Notes: generated from the sequence alone by a model not told the origin. A stretch of 64,000 nucleotides of DNA from Halomarina ordinaria (GCF_030553305.1 NZ_JARRAH010000004.1:1-64000); one strand, 5' to 3'. Shown: positions 20,501 to 28,121, numbered from the stretch's first letter. A program made the numbers and translations.

Positions 20501-20810
20501 TGAGGTCGTGCGTTTTCCCACCACCGAACCGTGTGTCGAGACAGAGAATGCTCGAAGTATACGAGCTGGGGTCGTACTTTGTGGTCGCCAAGAAACGCCC
20601 CGTGAGATTGGAGAGCAGCGTGCGGAGACCCTCCGTGGGATAGGTCATATCGTAGAACGAGTCGGGGTCTCGATAGACTGGTGCTGCCTTCTCAGGGTTG
20701 TGGACGACAGTCGAGAGTTTTGCAGCGAACTGTTCCTCCTGGAGCGAGCCGTCTAAGACATCGTCTCGTGGCTGACAGCTCTCGAAAAGAGAGGGGTACT
20801 CACTACTCAT
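17511..20810 (-). CDS. DUF499 ATPase of the methylase-helicase defence operon
   Basis: 1099 residues. Walker A reads DTRFGGGKTH near residue 97, characteristic of DUF499; Walker B is PALILIDEIADYMN near 220. A zinc-binding segment near 887-935 holds CAECGAE, YYCEEH, CSSCGKE and CQECQ. The very C-terminal part is beta-rich and ends the ORF at 17511. DUF499 proteins are STAND/AAA-like ATPases found with DUF3780, DUF1156 methylases and SNF2 helicases; related proteins occur in archaeal phosphorothioate-linked Pbe defence. No Dnd genes are visible here, so methylation rather than phosphorothioation is the likely mark. The start overlaps the AbrB-like gene by 8 bp. Family membership is firm; the exact role (sensing or ATP-driven activation) is unknown. 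Confidence 0.85.
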   Translation of the reverse strand: MSSEYPSLFESCQPRDDVLDGSLQEEQFAAKLSTVVHNPEKAAPVYRDPDSFYDMTYPTEGLRTLLSNLTGRFLATTKYDPSSYTSSILCLDTRFGGGKTHDLIASYHLAENPVDIDDLSHYLLDGDEELAADYQDAVAEGLDIATGVFIGTKADSKDARHADDDPDAPNTRTMWGELAYQLYGLDGYEYLKDYDQDRDAPGEGTLSKLFAQHDQPALILIDEIADYMNKAAGTPVGDKTLADQTLSFVMALLEAAAESAHVTVVYSIADTAFGEQADRVRDGVRDHIEEVNEIGRRQHKTVTPTDENEIGQVLQHRLFSEVPENAAHEAADSYFQFYDQEDRQYPQEATDAGYVDVLAREYPFHPSLIDALTDKIDTIPRFQRTRDALRLLARAVYYLWNHQPDSYDRHWIRIYDLTVADDDPGGGIQTILRERLFDFVDLGPAVTADIYDDDGTAHAQLEDRKWTENGLPPLGTHLTTTVLWHSLAYGEQAAGLTHADLNLAIGHPDLNFDDYDAALSALRGDDMDVACYFLYEEERLRFKQEPNLIRIIDQRIESTPEASAHSRFQNRLTSKEIGDGGFQPVEFPESPADLPDTPDTPKLAVMHPDTAAVEDGGDTPPNRVTQLYEQQAAKHEGETETRIYKNYALFLAPDADRMDAAIDEARRLEAIEALLDSPEQKADLSSEQIEELRERSDEAQLMLGELVRNVYRHLYYPDRDGLTHITIGATESNGGTTLVDAVQTTLEDKIVKRDAGARGSAHVQQKLWQQTQDAMSTEALVNQYAKKPGLDYLFSTKPIRETVSSLVSDHGYAYWDGESGTAYWVGTTEPETWPHPEPFAKSPDVETSIRDSDVQIGGAFVVYRDIDALVDDHLDEIDRPEQTVATCAECGAEVENPEGSEPYYCEEHQSDTTCSSCGKEVASEQLLDERGRCQECQPDESWEASKKMMSASRAFSEVRRDAESKAGTDRTPLLEEVTIQVGGDEPFQAAKFISQRPGFKAREDSVTVRMQYETRTDDGTYSAEFTGSPSRFRDVIDQPGSFGDDRETIQFRFQFDEPEPITDEGDDLLAALDNDLDAGNIDVRVEGRGPIQASSEVTV

Positions 20811-21030
20811 CGATTTCCTCCGTGGATGATGAATCAGCTGCTGGTTTGGACACGATCACAAACTCACTCTCCTTGCTGTTCTCGATAATCGCCTTGGCGA
20901 TTCCCTTGGATTCGGCGACATCAACCTTGATGGCGTCCCCAACTTCTGCATCAAATTGGTCGAGTTCAGGTCCCGACAAATTCACCCGGCCCGATTGACC
21001 GGTGTTCTGTCCAATTGTCTTCTGAGTCAT
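20803..21030 (-). CDS. AbrB-like small DNA-binding protein heading the defence operon
   Basis: 75 residues from the ATG at 21030; a GTG 12 bp upstream is possible, but the palindromic TATA-like box at 21059-21066 would put transcription start near 21035, favouring a leaderless message from this ATG. The segment SGRVNLSGPELDQFDAEVGDAIKVDV resembles a SpoVT/AbrB swapped-hairpin domain. The last bases overlap the DUF499 start, so it is the first gene of the defence operon. AbrB proteins are usually autoregulators or antitoxins. Here it probably controls expression of the module. Confidence is moderate because the domain is short. Confidence 0.65.
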   Translation of the reverse strand: MTQKTIGQNTGQSGRVNLSGPELDQFDAEVGDAIKVDVAESKGIAKAIIENSKESEFVIVSKPAADSSSTEEIDE

Positions 21031-21058
21031 CTGGATAGTCACATCACCTAGCGGGAAT

Positions 21059-21066
21059 GTTATAAC
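21059..21066 (-). promoter_or_regulatory. TATA-like box of the DUF499 operon
   Basis: GTTATAAC, a perfect palindrome, about 30 bp before the ATG at 21030. Spacing fits a leaderless haloarchaeal transcript. Confidence 0.55.
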
Positions 21067-21174
21067 CTTTACTTAGTCTAAGTTCCCGATTTTGTAATGT
21101 GGTATTTCTTCTACAGCCCCTCCCCCCACTACCCCCTGAATACTAAGTGACTGGGGGTAATCGGTCTACTCACA

Positions 21175-22149
21175 ATGCAAATTAATGGTGGTCCTCGCGA
21201 CCACCGATATGGGACGTACTGGGATCGTATCCCGGAGTGTATGCCGAGGCACGTTCCGCTAGCAGACCTGGGAGACTTCTCCATACCCCGTAAAGAGACG
21301 GGAGTACTCTCTAGAGAGGAGTTTCCCTATCCAGTAGTCCCGGTCAGCGACCAATACCAGTTACATCTGTTTCCGGCACCTGACCATATCCGGCCGATGC
21401 TGGTTCGGCTCACCGATGGCGAAGTGCTCACCGATGGTCACGAACCGTACGGATTCTGGCTGACCGTCGATGGGATTGCCGAAGCTCGAGAGACTCTTAT
21501 CGCACAGGCAGAGAACTCTACGAACCAGACGGCCCCTCAAGAACTCGGAACCGCCCTCCAAGACGCACTCGCCACGGATGAACTTCTACACGACATCTTC
21601 TCAGAGCAGCTCACTGAGAAGCTCCGTCCACCGACCGTTCGTTGGCTTCGTGACCGTACCAAGTCTGTAAGCGCAGACACTGTCGAATACACCGGAGGAG
21701 CGTACGTCAAAACGGAGTGGACCATCGAGTTGGAACCTGAATCAAACAGGGGGGAGCGATCCCCACGGACACTCGAGTTCCACACCGATGACCTCATTCA
21801 GCAGGATTCGCAACGGTTCACGGTTGATTACCGGCAGCTCTTCCGCCAGCAAATTCGATGCTCAAACACCTGGTGGACGGATCTCAGCAATTACTGGATC
21901 TCCTCGGCAACGGTCGAAGATATTGTAGACGACGATTATCCCACAGAAGACGAATCTGCATTCTCGCTCCGCCAATCTGGGAAGGCGAAGTACCACCTCG
22001 TACGGAATGAAACTGGGACGACCGTCTGTGGTCATGAAGCCCGTTCAGGCGACACCCGGCAATTCTCCCCAGATACGCTCCCGATGCCAGCGGCACTCTG
22101 CAATCATTGCTCCAGAAAAGTCAAACGACACCTGATTCCCAGAGAATAG
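21175..22149 (+). CDS. Hypothetical protein with C-terminal cysteine cluster
   Basis: 324 residues, not recognised. The C terminus has VCGHEA followed by ALCNHCSRKVKRHL, a probable zinc site seen in many small haloarchaeal proteins of unknown role. The N-terminal region is rich in Pro, Asp and aromatic residues with no transmembrane segment. It is divergent from the DUF499 operon across a 144 bp gap and followed by three more short plus-strand genes. Composition matches the neighbours. Coding status is supported by length, acidic bias and absence of overlapping alternatives. Confidence 0.6.
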   Translation: MQINGGPRDHRYGTYWDRIPECMPRHVPLADLGDFSIPRKETGVLSREEFPYPVVPVSDQYQLHLFPAPDHIRPMLVRLTDGEVLTDGHEPYGFWLTVDGIAEARETLIAQAENSTNQTAPQELGTALQDALATDELLHDIFSEQLTEKLRPPTVRWLRDRTKSVSADTVEYTGGAYVKTEWTIELEPESNRGERSPRTLEFHTDDLIQQDSQRFTVDYRQLFRQQIRCSNTWWTDLSNYWISSATVEDIVDDDYPTEDESAFSLRQSGKAKYHLVRNETGTTVCGHEARSGDTRQFSPDTLPMPAALCNHCSRKVKRHLIPRE

Positions 22150-22283
22150 TGTCAATTCGGGCTGAATCGCTGATCGTGAATAGCTGAACACGATAGAATC
22201 AGGCGGTCCGCAACACCTGTTTAAACCAGCCAGAAGCGGTACAGCACCAGAATATTATGACGTTCCAGTCGTGGTATCTTCGT

Positions 22284-22739
22284 ATGAGTATCCCCGATCT
22301 CGCCCCGATACGGGAGTCTCTTGATGCCAGAATCGAGGAGCTGGAAGAGGAGCAAAAACGACAGGAAGAGCGGCACGAAGGAGATGGAAGCACACCGGCG
22401 GTCTGGGACAAGGTGGAACCGAAAATTCGGCGAGGTGTCGTGGAGGACTGCCAAGATGATCTTGACGGCGTGGATGAACCAGACGAGATTTTCCGAATAT
22501 TGGCTGAATGGCGCCGTAACGAAAATCGAGAGTGGGAATTCAACCGGAACAGTTCCACGGTAGAGAACGAACGGAACAACATCAAGACGGCTGAAATTCG
22601 GATCTGGAAGGAGGAGCTCATAGAACTAATTCCCGAGTCCGAATTCAAGACCTGCGGCCTCTGTGAGTCTATTCAAATGCCAAAAATCGACCGGCGCAGG
22701 AGTCGAGGGTATGTATGGGAATGTCCTGACTGCTTCTAG
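22284..22739 (+). CDS. Hypothetical coiled-coil and zinc-ribbon protein
   Basis: 151 residues from the ATG at 22284; an ATG at 22257 is also in frame, but an AT-rich box at about 22250-22256 fits a leaderless start at 22284. Residues 5-30 (DARIEELEEEQKRQEE) form a short coiled coil. The C terminus has CGLCES and WECPDC, a likely zinc ribbon. It is not recognised. Position between a defence operon and the origin suggests plasmid accessory function only. Confidence 0.55.
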   Translation: MSIPDLAPIRESLDARIEELEEEQKRQEERHEGDGSTPAVWDKVEPKIRRGVVEDCQDDLDGVDEPDEIFRILAEWRRNENREWEFNRNSSTVENERNNIKTAEIRIWKEELIELIPESEFKTCGLCESIQMPKIDRRRSRGYVWECPDCF

Positions 22740-22784
22740 TCTGGGCCCACGAACATCTATTATACTGACGACAAGAGGGGGAGT

Positions 22785-23144
22785 ATGGGCGCATCTGATT
22801 GGGCTGGCAGGATGTGTTTGCGACTAGAAGAGGAGTTTGACATAAGCGAGGACCGGGCCCTCCGTATCACGACACTCGTTCGACTACTCCGAGGGGAAGG
22901 ATATGAGGATGTCTTTGGCGAGTACGGAAGCGAACGACACCAGAAACTCCAAAAGCAGCTGATCGACGAACTCGATAAGTCACTCCTCGAGCAGTCCGGC
23001 AATACGATCGAAGAACGCTGGAATAACTTGATGGATGAGTTGGACTGTCAAAGTCGCGCTGACAACGGAGTATACCTCATCCCCTGGAGTGAACACGAAG
23101 CCGACGACTGGCAAAATCCCGGTGTGACGAGTTCTCGCCCGTGA
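22785..23144 (+). CDS. Hypothetical protein, first of an overlapping pair
   Basis: 119 residues, mostly helical by eye (LEEEFDISEDRALRITTLVRLLRGEGYEDVFGEYG). No known motif. The stop overlaps the GTG start of the next frame (GTGA), implying translational coupling. The two products may work together. Not recognised. Confidence 0.55.
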   Translation: MGASDWAGRMCLRLEEEFDISEDRALRITTLVRLLRGEGYEDVFGEYGSERHQKLQKQLIDELDKSLLEQSGNTIEERWNNLMDELDCQSRADNGVYLIPWSEHEADDWQNPGVTSSRP

Positions 23145-23386
23145 CACGATGTTCCGGAAATCCCGGAACCCTTGAATTTCCACGAGTGGTCGTCGACGAC
23201 GAGAAGAGCTCGCGAGACCGGGTCGCTCTCGCCCACGAAGCGATCGAGACCTACGACGCCTCGTACTACGAGACGCAGCTGGTTCGAGCGGTTGAGAGCA
23301 TACTGGCACCTCTTGACTGGGATCGGAATGACATCCGACGAGAACTCAACGAAACACATGTAGTCGGTATCACAGACTGGACCTGA
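23141..23386 (+). CDS. Small hypothetical protein overlapping the previous gene
   Basis: 81 residues from a GTG that overlaps the preceding stop by four bases. Acidic composition (VVVDDEKSSRDRVALAHEAIETYDASYYE) is haloarchaeal in style. It ends five bases before the first inverted origin box at 23391. No motif recognised. Confidence 0.45.
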   Translation: MTRCSGNPGTLEFPRVVVDDEKSSRDRVALAHEAIETYDASYYETQLVRAVESILAPLDWDRNDIRRELNETHVVGITDWT

Positions 23387-23390
23387 CGAA

Positions 23391-23417
23391 CCCCCTCCCC
23401 CCTTTTTCGAGTTGTAA
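23391..23417 (-). repeat. Origin recognition box 1, inverted
   Basis: On the minus strand it begins TTACAACTCGAAAAAGGGGG and continues GAGGGGG. It is identical over 27 bp to box 2 in opposite orientation. Confidence 0.85.
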
Positions 23418-23590
23418 ACTCGTGACGCCGGGGAGGGGGTGAACAGCAGGAGGGCTTGCAAAACAGCCGATTGTGGCGGATATACGCGATAGAGAGTCTG
23501 AGAGTCTAATATCCTAACTTGCAACTAGATATGCCAAAGTTTATGTAACACGTTGCCTTACCATAACCGCACTAGAGACAAATAGTACAT

Positions 23591-23613
23591 ATCGTCTAGC
23601 TCAGCTAGACGAT
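23591..23613. repeat. Palindrome inside the putative unwinding region
   Basis: ATCGTCTAGC, loop TCA, GCTAGACGAT: a perfect 10 bp stem with three-base loop. It sits between the inverted origin boxes in the AT-rich part. It may be an initiator or regulator site. Confidence 0.65.
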
Positions 23614-23755
23614 TGATGTCTCGGGATGTAGATAACGACTCCATCTCGCTTGTGGTTCTCATCCCGTGTATTATCGCGTCTCACCGCCTCTATACCAACT
23701 TTAGTTACCTCAACTCTCGTTACACTACGTCTTGGATGGCCTGTTCCCCCGCGAC

Positions 23756-23782
23756 TTACAACTCGAAAAAGGGGGGAGGGGG
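23756..23782 (+). repeat. Origin recognition box 2
   Basis: Begins TTACAACTCGAAAAAGGGGG; mirror partner of box 1. The AAAAAGGGGGG variant is unique to this pair; the other boxes have AAAACGGGG. Confidence 0.85.
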
Positions 23783-23896
23783 TGAAACATTCGAGATCAC
23801 CAAAGCGGCTTCTCCAGCAATATGTCCGAAACCCGGCATTCCTCTCACTCGTGAACGGATTCTACGAGCGGCGTTCTTTCGCAACCATTCTGGCGC

Positions 23897-23918
23897 TTAC
23901 TACTCGAAAACGGGGAGT
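23897..23918 (+). repeat. Origin recognition box 3
   Basis: TTACTACTCGAAAACGGGG followed by AGT; one core G is replaced. Confidence 0.8.
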
Positions 23919-24060
23919 GTGAGAAAGACCGTATCACCCTGGGCATCATTCACAAAATCCGGATTATGTGGATATTGCTCCGAGACCCACCTCGACTCAC
24001 TTCTCCTTACAACGTGAGGGTGGGTGCATCGAACCATGTGTGTTACAGCCTCCCAACATC

Positions 24061-24082
24061 TTACAACTCGAAAACGGGGGGT
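24061..24082 (+). repeat. Origin recognition box 4
   Basis: TTACAACTCGAAAACGGGG then GGT; matches the window consensus. Confidence 0.85.
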
Positions 24083-24127
24083 CCGGGTCATCGAGGAAGT
24101 TCGACGATAGCGAGCTTCGTTGAACCG

Positions 24128-24149
24128 TTACAACTCGAAAACGGAGGGT
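24128..24149 (+). repeat. Origin recognition box 5
   Basis: TTACAACTCGAAAACGGAG then GGT; one substitution in the G run. Confidence 0.8.
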
Positions 24150-24250
24150 GATAGATTCCGAAGACGGTATCTGACTCATCCAGAGGATACGGGGCTGTAG
24201 TCGTTAGATAGCCTGTTTTCGCCCGGTTACAACTCCACAAGGGTCCATAT

Positions 24251-24257
24251 TTTTATA
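24251..24257 (+). promoter_or_regulatory. TATA box of orc1/cdc6
   Basis: TTTTATA centred about 27 bp before the ATG at 24281, so the message is probably leaderless. Confidence 0.65.
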
Positions 24258-24280
24258 CCCAGAGTTCGAGGGGGTTCATA

Positions 24281-25780
24281 ATGGGACGAGAGGGACGTAG
24301 AGCAGGATCGAATAATCCGGAAGGTGAGGAGGATCGTGAATCTTCTGCTGCTGATCCTGAAACTCCTGAATCGACGGATGAGGAGGTGGCGTCTCCTGGC
24401 ACGTCACAAACGACCTTCGAAAACGGATCAGATCCCGCTGATTCGTCTCAAGAAGCAACTAATGGCGACGGTGGCGGCATCTCAATTCGTGATAGGCTCC
24501 AAACCGAGTCGTCCGGCGGGGTCTTCGCGAACAAAGACCTCGTCCGGTCAGATACCATCATCGACGAGGACCGGATCGTCGGTCGTGACGACCAGCTAGG
24601 CCGTGTCGTCGACAACCTAAAACCGGTCCTCCAGAATGAGGGGATCCCCGATATGCTTCTGAGTGGTCCTTCTGGAACTGGGAAGTCGCTCATCATTCAT
24701 GCGGTCTGCAAACAGATCGTCGAACTGTGTGAATCCCAAGGCAAGACCTTCGGGGTCATTTCAATCAACTGCGAGGGGCCGAAGACTGCAGATCGGGCTG
24801 TCTATCGGTTAGTCAAAGCTGCTGCCGACGACCTCGGCGTTGATCCTGGTGTTCCCCAAACCGGTGTCTCAACGGATCAGAAGCTGGAGCGACTGTACGA
24901 ACTCATGCGAGAGTATTACGACGGTGTCATCTTCATTCTCGATGAGATCGATATGCTCGAGGGGCCGTATCAGGAAGCAGAGTACAATTCTCTCATCTAC
25001 CAGCTTTCACGGGCTCGCAAACTCGCTGACTTTGATGGCCCCATCTCGCTCACAACGATTACGAACTACGCCGACTTTATGAAGGACCTCAACAGCCGCG
25101 CACAGAGTTCTTACAACCCTGACGACATCTTCTTCGATGATTACGATGCGAACCAGCTCCGTAGTATTCTCCGCAACCGGCGGGACGCCTTCAAGCCAGA
25201 CTCACTTGCAGATGACGTTGTTCCGCTTGTTGCTGCGTTCGGCTCCCAAACGCACGGGGATGCGCGGAAAGCGATTGATCTCCTCAGATGGGCTGGTGAA
25301 TTAGCCGAGCGGCGTGGGGCTGACACGGTTATCGAGACTGATGTCCGTGATGCTCAGGAAAAATACACCGAAAACCGCAAGCTCCGGCATATCAGCGGCA
25401 TTTCGACTCAAAAGAAACTCTCCATCTACGCTGTGGCGGCCACTGCCCACTACGCAAGAGAACATCCTGAGTGGATCCCTGCCGGACCTGCGTTCAAGAC
25501 GTATCAATTCATTGCCGATACGATGGATGCGGACCAGTACAGTCGCGAGACGTTCGTGAATCACGTCACAGAGCAGAGTACGTACGGTGTACTGGACTTC
25601 GAGCGTCGGGGCAAGGGGCGAGGCAGAGGAGTGCATATGTATTTCTCCCTCTCCGAGGATCCGGAAACAATCATGGAGACGATCCGTGAGGATTCCCGGT
25701 TCGAAGATCTAGCTCACGAAGAGGCGACTATCAGCGCGGTTGTCCGCGAACGGCTGAAGCAGTTCCGGAGTAAAAACTAA
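24281..25780 (+). CDS. orc1/cdc6: Orc1/Cdc6-family replication initiator
   Basis: 499 residues. An acidic, Ser-rich N-terminal extension (1-80) precedes the AAA+ core. Sensor and nucleotide motifs: Walker A GPSGTGKS at 129-136, Walker B ILDEIDML at 219-226, and the conserved RIVGRDDQL at 98-106. The C-terminal winged helix (about 390-499) contains the box-binding region. The protein binds the flanking origin boxes, opens DNA and recruits MCM. The TATA box at 24251 implies a leaderless transcript. Origin boxes on both sides of the gene show that the gene and its cognate origin form an autonomous unit. This makes the window part of a self-replicating replicon or an integrated one with a retained origin. 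Identification is secure. Confidence 0.96.
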   Translation: MGREGRRAGSNNPEGEEDRESSAADPETPESTDEEVASPGTSQTTFENGSDPADSSQEATNGDGGGISIRDRLQTESSGGVFANKDLVRSDTIIDEDRIVGRDDQLGRVVDNLKPVLQNEGIPDMLLSGPSGTGKSLIIHAVCKQIVELCESQGKTFGVISINCEGPKTADRAVYRLVKAAADDLGVDPGVPQTGVSTDQKLERLYELMREYYDGVIFILDEIDMLEGPYQEAEYNSLIYQLSRARKLADFDGPISLTTITNYADFMKDLNSRAQSSYNPDDIFFDDYDANQLRSILRNRRDAFKPDSLADDVVPLVAAFGSQTHGDARKAIDLLRWAGELAERRGADTVIETDVRDAQEKYTENRKLRHISGISTQKKLSIYAVAATAHYAREHPEWIPAGPAFKTYQFIADTMDADQYSRETFVNHVTEQSTYGVLDFERRGKGRGRGVHMYFSLSEDPETIMETIREDSRFEDLAHEEATISAVVRERLKQFRSKN

Positions 25781-25803
25781 TCTCGCCCGTATTCTCCCCG
25801 CAC

Positions 25804-25825
25804 TTACTTCTCGAAAACGGGGGGT
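25804..25825 (+). repeat. Origin recognition box 6
   Basis: TTACTTCTCGAAAACGGGG then GGT, 23 bp after the orc1/cdc6 stop. Confidence 0.8.
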
Positions 25826-25846
25826 GTTCGTATCCCGCGCGATGCG

Positions 25847-25869
25847 TTACAACTCGAAAACGGGGGGGT
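25847..25869 (+). repeat. Origin recognition box 7
   Basis: TTACAACTCGAAAACGGGG followed by GGGT, one extra G in the run. Confidence 0.85.
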
Positions 25870-25890
25870 GTCATTCGTCGGGATGTCTCG

Positions 25891-25912
25891 TTACTACTCG
25901 AAAACGGGGGGT
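25891..25912 (+). repeat. Origin recognition box 8
   Basis: TTACTACTCGAAAACGGGG then GGT. Confidence 0.85.
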
Positions 25913-25975
25913 GGGTGAGCCAAGAGATTTGACGTGCCGGTCGATGTACTGTGCTTTCCCCTTGCCCTCTCCCAT

Positions 25976-25997
25976 TTACAACTCGAAAACGGGGGGT
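25976..25997 (+). repeat. Origin recognition box 9
   Basis: TTACAACTCGAAAACGGGG then GGT; full consensus. Confidence 0.85.
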
Positions 25998-26260
25998 GTG
26001 TCCTACGATTTCTTTGTCGTCGGTACCATCGATGATGCGGAGACGGTGGAGAAACGACGGAAATACGGGGGTGTGGTCCCTTCAAAATCAGCGTCACCCC
26101 CTCCACACACATCCTGTTACGACGGAAACGTGGGGTGGATGTCCTCTCCCTTCGAGTTTCACTCATCCGGGTTGACTGGGCCCATTCACACTCTGGGGGG
26201 TGCCGCCTGCTACGTCTCTAATAGTACTGAAAAGAACATCAGACTACAGTTCAATCTCGT

Positions 26261-26587
26261 CTACTCGCCGGGATTCACTGGGCCTTTGTACTTCGACGTC
26301 ACCGAATCTCCTTCCCGCCACTGCCAGTAGTAGTAGCGGTTGTCGTTGATCTCCTTGATCGTGATCGTCGCCTTCGCTGGCACGTCGTCCGGGAGGTCAT
26401 CGGGGCGCTCCTCGACATCGGCGTCATCCGCCTCTTCCTCCTCGAGACGAGCTTCACGCTCCTTGTATTCGGCCAACGCCTCGGCGTAGCTGGCAACGTC
26501 CCGAAGATGCTCCGATGAGGCTTCGTTGAGCGTGTTGACGATCTCCGTCGGGAGGTTCGCTGGTGGGGTCGGGGGTTCGTAGGACAT
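26261..26587 (-). CDS. Small acidic protein with aromatic C-terminal motif
   Basis: 108 residues. A Pro-rich start (MSYEPPTPPANLP), a Glu/Asp-rich coiled-coil middle, and a basic-aromatic end (NDNRYYYWQWREGDSVTSKYKGPV). Such RYYYWQW...YKGP ends are recurrent in haloarchaeal plasmid and virus proteins, where they resemble DUF6788-like nucleic-acid-binding motifs; the match is by eye. The start lies 15 bp from palindromic element 1, which also faces the divergent regulator gene. Function unknown. Confidence 0.65.
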   Translation of the reverse strand: MSYEPPTPPANLPTEIVNTLNEASSEHLRDVASYAEALAEYKEREARLEEEEADDADVEERPDDLPDDVPAKATITIKEINDNRYYYWQWREGDSVTSKYKGPVNPGE

Positions 26588-26601
26588 CGGCTGCTCTCGT
26601 G

Positions 26602-26642
26602 TTAACCAACACTATCCGCGACTCCATAGTTTTGTTGGTTAA
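26602..26642. repeat. 41-bp palindromic element, copy 1
   Basis: TTAACCAACA, 21 bp spacer, TGTTGGTTAA. It lies between divergent genes (26587 minus, 26726 plus). Arm centres are 31 bp apart, about three helical turns. Confidence 0.85.
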
Positions 26643-26725
26643 GACGATGGAGACGGTTCTCACGATGACTGTCTGTAACACTACTCGAAACTTGTTTATA
26701 AAGAAATTTCCTACTATGTTACACC

Positions 26726-27649
26726 GTGCTCCGGCGCATCGAGCTTGAGGTCCTCGCCACGGTCGACCGCGGCGACACTATCTCCGAACTCGCGACGAAG
26801 CTCGACCACAGCGAGAGCTATCTCTCTCGTGCCGTCGGGGACCTCGTCGAAAAGGGACTCGTCTACACGGAACGCGATGGCCGGCGAAAACGAGTCGTCC
26901 CGTCGGATGCTCGTGCCGTTGAACGCTACCAGGACCTCGTCCGCCAGCACTCCCACATCGAGTTCCCCGAGCTGCTGACCGGCAAGGCACTCGAGGTGCT
27001 GTACTACCTCGACCAGCCGCGAACCGTCTCCGAGATCGCCGACCGGAGCGACAACTACCGCAACACGGTCAACCGCATCCTCAAGCGGTTTCGCGACCGT
27101 GGTCTCGTCGGGACGGGCGACGGCCACTACGAGTTCAACGCCGACTTCGACCGCCTCCACGCGGTCGCACGTGAACTCGCACACCATCTGCATCGCCAAC
27201 GCCTCGAAGCCGTCGCCCCGAAGGGCACGATTCTCTGGGAGGACTACGACGAATTCCTCGCCCAGACCGAGACGGAAATCGACGTGGAGGCGTTCCACGA
27301 AACCGGCCTCGCTCGATTCGCGGCCTTCGACCTCCAGTTCCTGCTCACCGGCCACCGCTACTACGTCTACTCCGAGGACCTCGATGCAGTCTCGCCGGCG
27401 GAGCTCTGCTGTCACACGCTGTTAATCGACGATGGCAGCCGCCACCGCTCGTACTGTCTTCTCCTGCTCAGCCACGTCGACGTCGACGAGGAGAATCTCC
27501 GAGAGCAGGCAGCGAAATACGACCTTGAAAACGAAATCGACGCCTTGCTCCGCTACCTTGAGACGCACGGCGAGGTCGCCGACGACCGGCTCCCGGAGTG
27601 GGACGAGTTCCAGAAGCTGGCGACTGACTACGAGGTGCGACTATTCTGA
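26726..27649 (+). CDS. Winged-helix transcriptional regulator, two HTH domains
   Basis: 307 residues with a GTG start; no ATG in frame upstream. Two winged-helix units are visible: ISELATKLDHSESYLSRAVGDLVEKGLV near 19-46 and SEIADRSDNYRNTVNRILKRFRDRGLV near 102-128. The C-terminal half is a sensor-like region (FDLQFLLTGHRYYVYSEDL) similar to that of other haloarchaeal MarR/TrmB-like regulators. It lies beside palindromic element 1 and is convergent with the VapBC pair. It is the nearest candidate for the protein that binds the dispersed palindromes, but this is inference from position only. Confidence 0.75.
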   Translation: MLRRIELEVLATVDRGDTISELATKLDHSESYLSRAVGDLVEKGLVYTERDGRRKRVVPSDARAVERYQDLVRQHSHIEFPELLTGKALEVLYYLDQPRTVSEIADRSDNYRNTVNRILKRFRDRGLVGTGDGHYEFNADFDRLHAVARELAHHLHRQRLEAVAPKGTILWEDYDEFLAQTETEIDVEAFHETGLARFAAFDLQFLLTGHRYYVYSEDLDAVSPAELCCHTLLIDDGSRHRSYCLLLLSHVDVDEENLREQAAKYDLENEIDALLRYLETHGEVADDRLPEWDEFQKLATDYEVRLF

Positions 27650-27686
27650 GACCGAACATCGTCACCAGCCGTGGCGTCTCCCAGCG

Positions 27687-28121
27687 TCAGTTCGGATCGT
27701 AGGGATTCGTTGCTGTATCGAGTCGATAGACATCCTCGACAGCGTCAAAATCGTCGTCAAACGCATACAGGTAGCCGAGCTCCTCGGTTTGCATATACGC
27801 GACAATGCAGGCATCGACGAAGGAGAGCGGTTCGTGTTGGCGAAAGAGGGCCTTCCCTGTCGCGAGGGCGTCGGTGGTGAGTGAGTCGATGTGGAAGCGG
27901 GCGTTTTCTTCGATACGATCGAGGAGATCGACGGCTGCGTCGTGGCCGGCGTGGGTCGTGAGGCCGTTGAGCGTTTCCGCGAGCACGTAGTCGAGGACAA
28001 CTGCTTCCGGGAGCGTTCCGTCGTCGATGCCGTGGAGCACCGGGAGCGCGGCATCGTGGGATCCATCTCGTCGGTATGCGGCGGCAAAGAGGACTGTCGT
28101 ATCGATGAGTGCCCGCGGCAT
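27687..28121 (-). CDS. vapC: VapC-like PIN-domain toxin
   Basis: 144 residues. PIN acidic residues are visible: D7 in LIDTTVLF, E49 region in VLAETLNGL, D102 in LSFVDACIVAYM and D121-D124 in YAFDDDFD. Family role: Mg-dependent RNase that cleaves tRNA or rRNA. The start directly abuts the antitoxin stop (TAAATG), typical of coupled toxin-antitoxin genes. It maintains the replicon or acts in abortive responses. Confidence 0.88.
   Translation of the reverse strand: MPRALIDTTVLFAAAYRRDGSHDAALPVLHGIDDGTLPEAVVLDYVLAETLNGLTTHAGHDAAVDLLDRIEENARFHIDSLTTDALATGKALFRQHEPLSFVDACIVAYMQTEELGYLYAFDDDFDAVEDVYRLDTATNPYDPN

Larger units (their letters stand above)
23387..24280. other. Replication origin region upstream of orc1/cdc6
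   Basis: 894 bp without convincing genes. It contains five good origin recognition boxes (one minus, four plus) plus weaker ones at about 24007-24026 and 24227-24246. The first two are an exact 27 bp inverted pair that encloses 23418-23755. That enclosed stretch holds the AT-richest sequence (about 23505-23625) and a 10 bp-stem palindrome. This is the usual haloarchaeal plan: inverted boxes around an unwinding element, beside the initiator gene. Confidence 0.85.
25781..26260. other. Downstream origin-box cluster
   Basis: 480 bp without a convincing gene. Four same-direction boxes lie at 25804-25997, with degenerate box-like sequences at about 26117-26136 and 26183-26200. The rest shows no feature. 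Confidence 0.75.

Noticed and set aside
18087-20756. Two ~310-codon plus-strand frames opposite DUF499
   Set aside because: Antisense shadows of a gene with Walker motifs and zinc clusters.
10007-21030. Classical DISARM or Dnd/Ssp system
   Set aside because: No DrmA/DrmB (DUF1998) and no Dnd or Ssp genes are visible; the DUF499-DUF3780-DUF1156 set is a related but distinct module.
23391-25997. Repeats around orc1/cdc6 as a CRISPR array
   Set aside because: Spacing is irregular, orientation mixed, and the motif is an origin box; no cas genes nearby.
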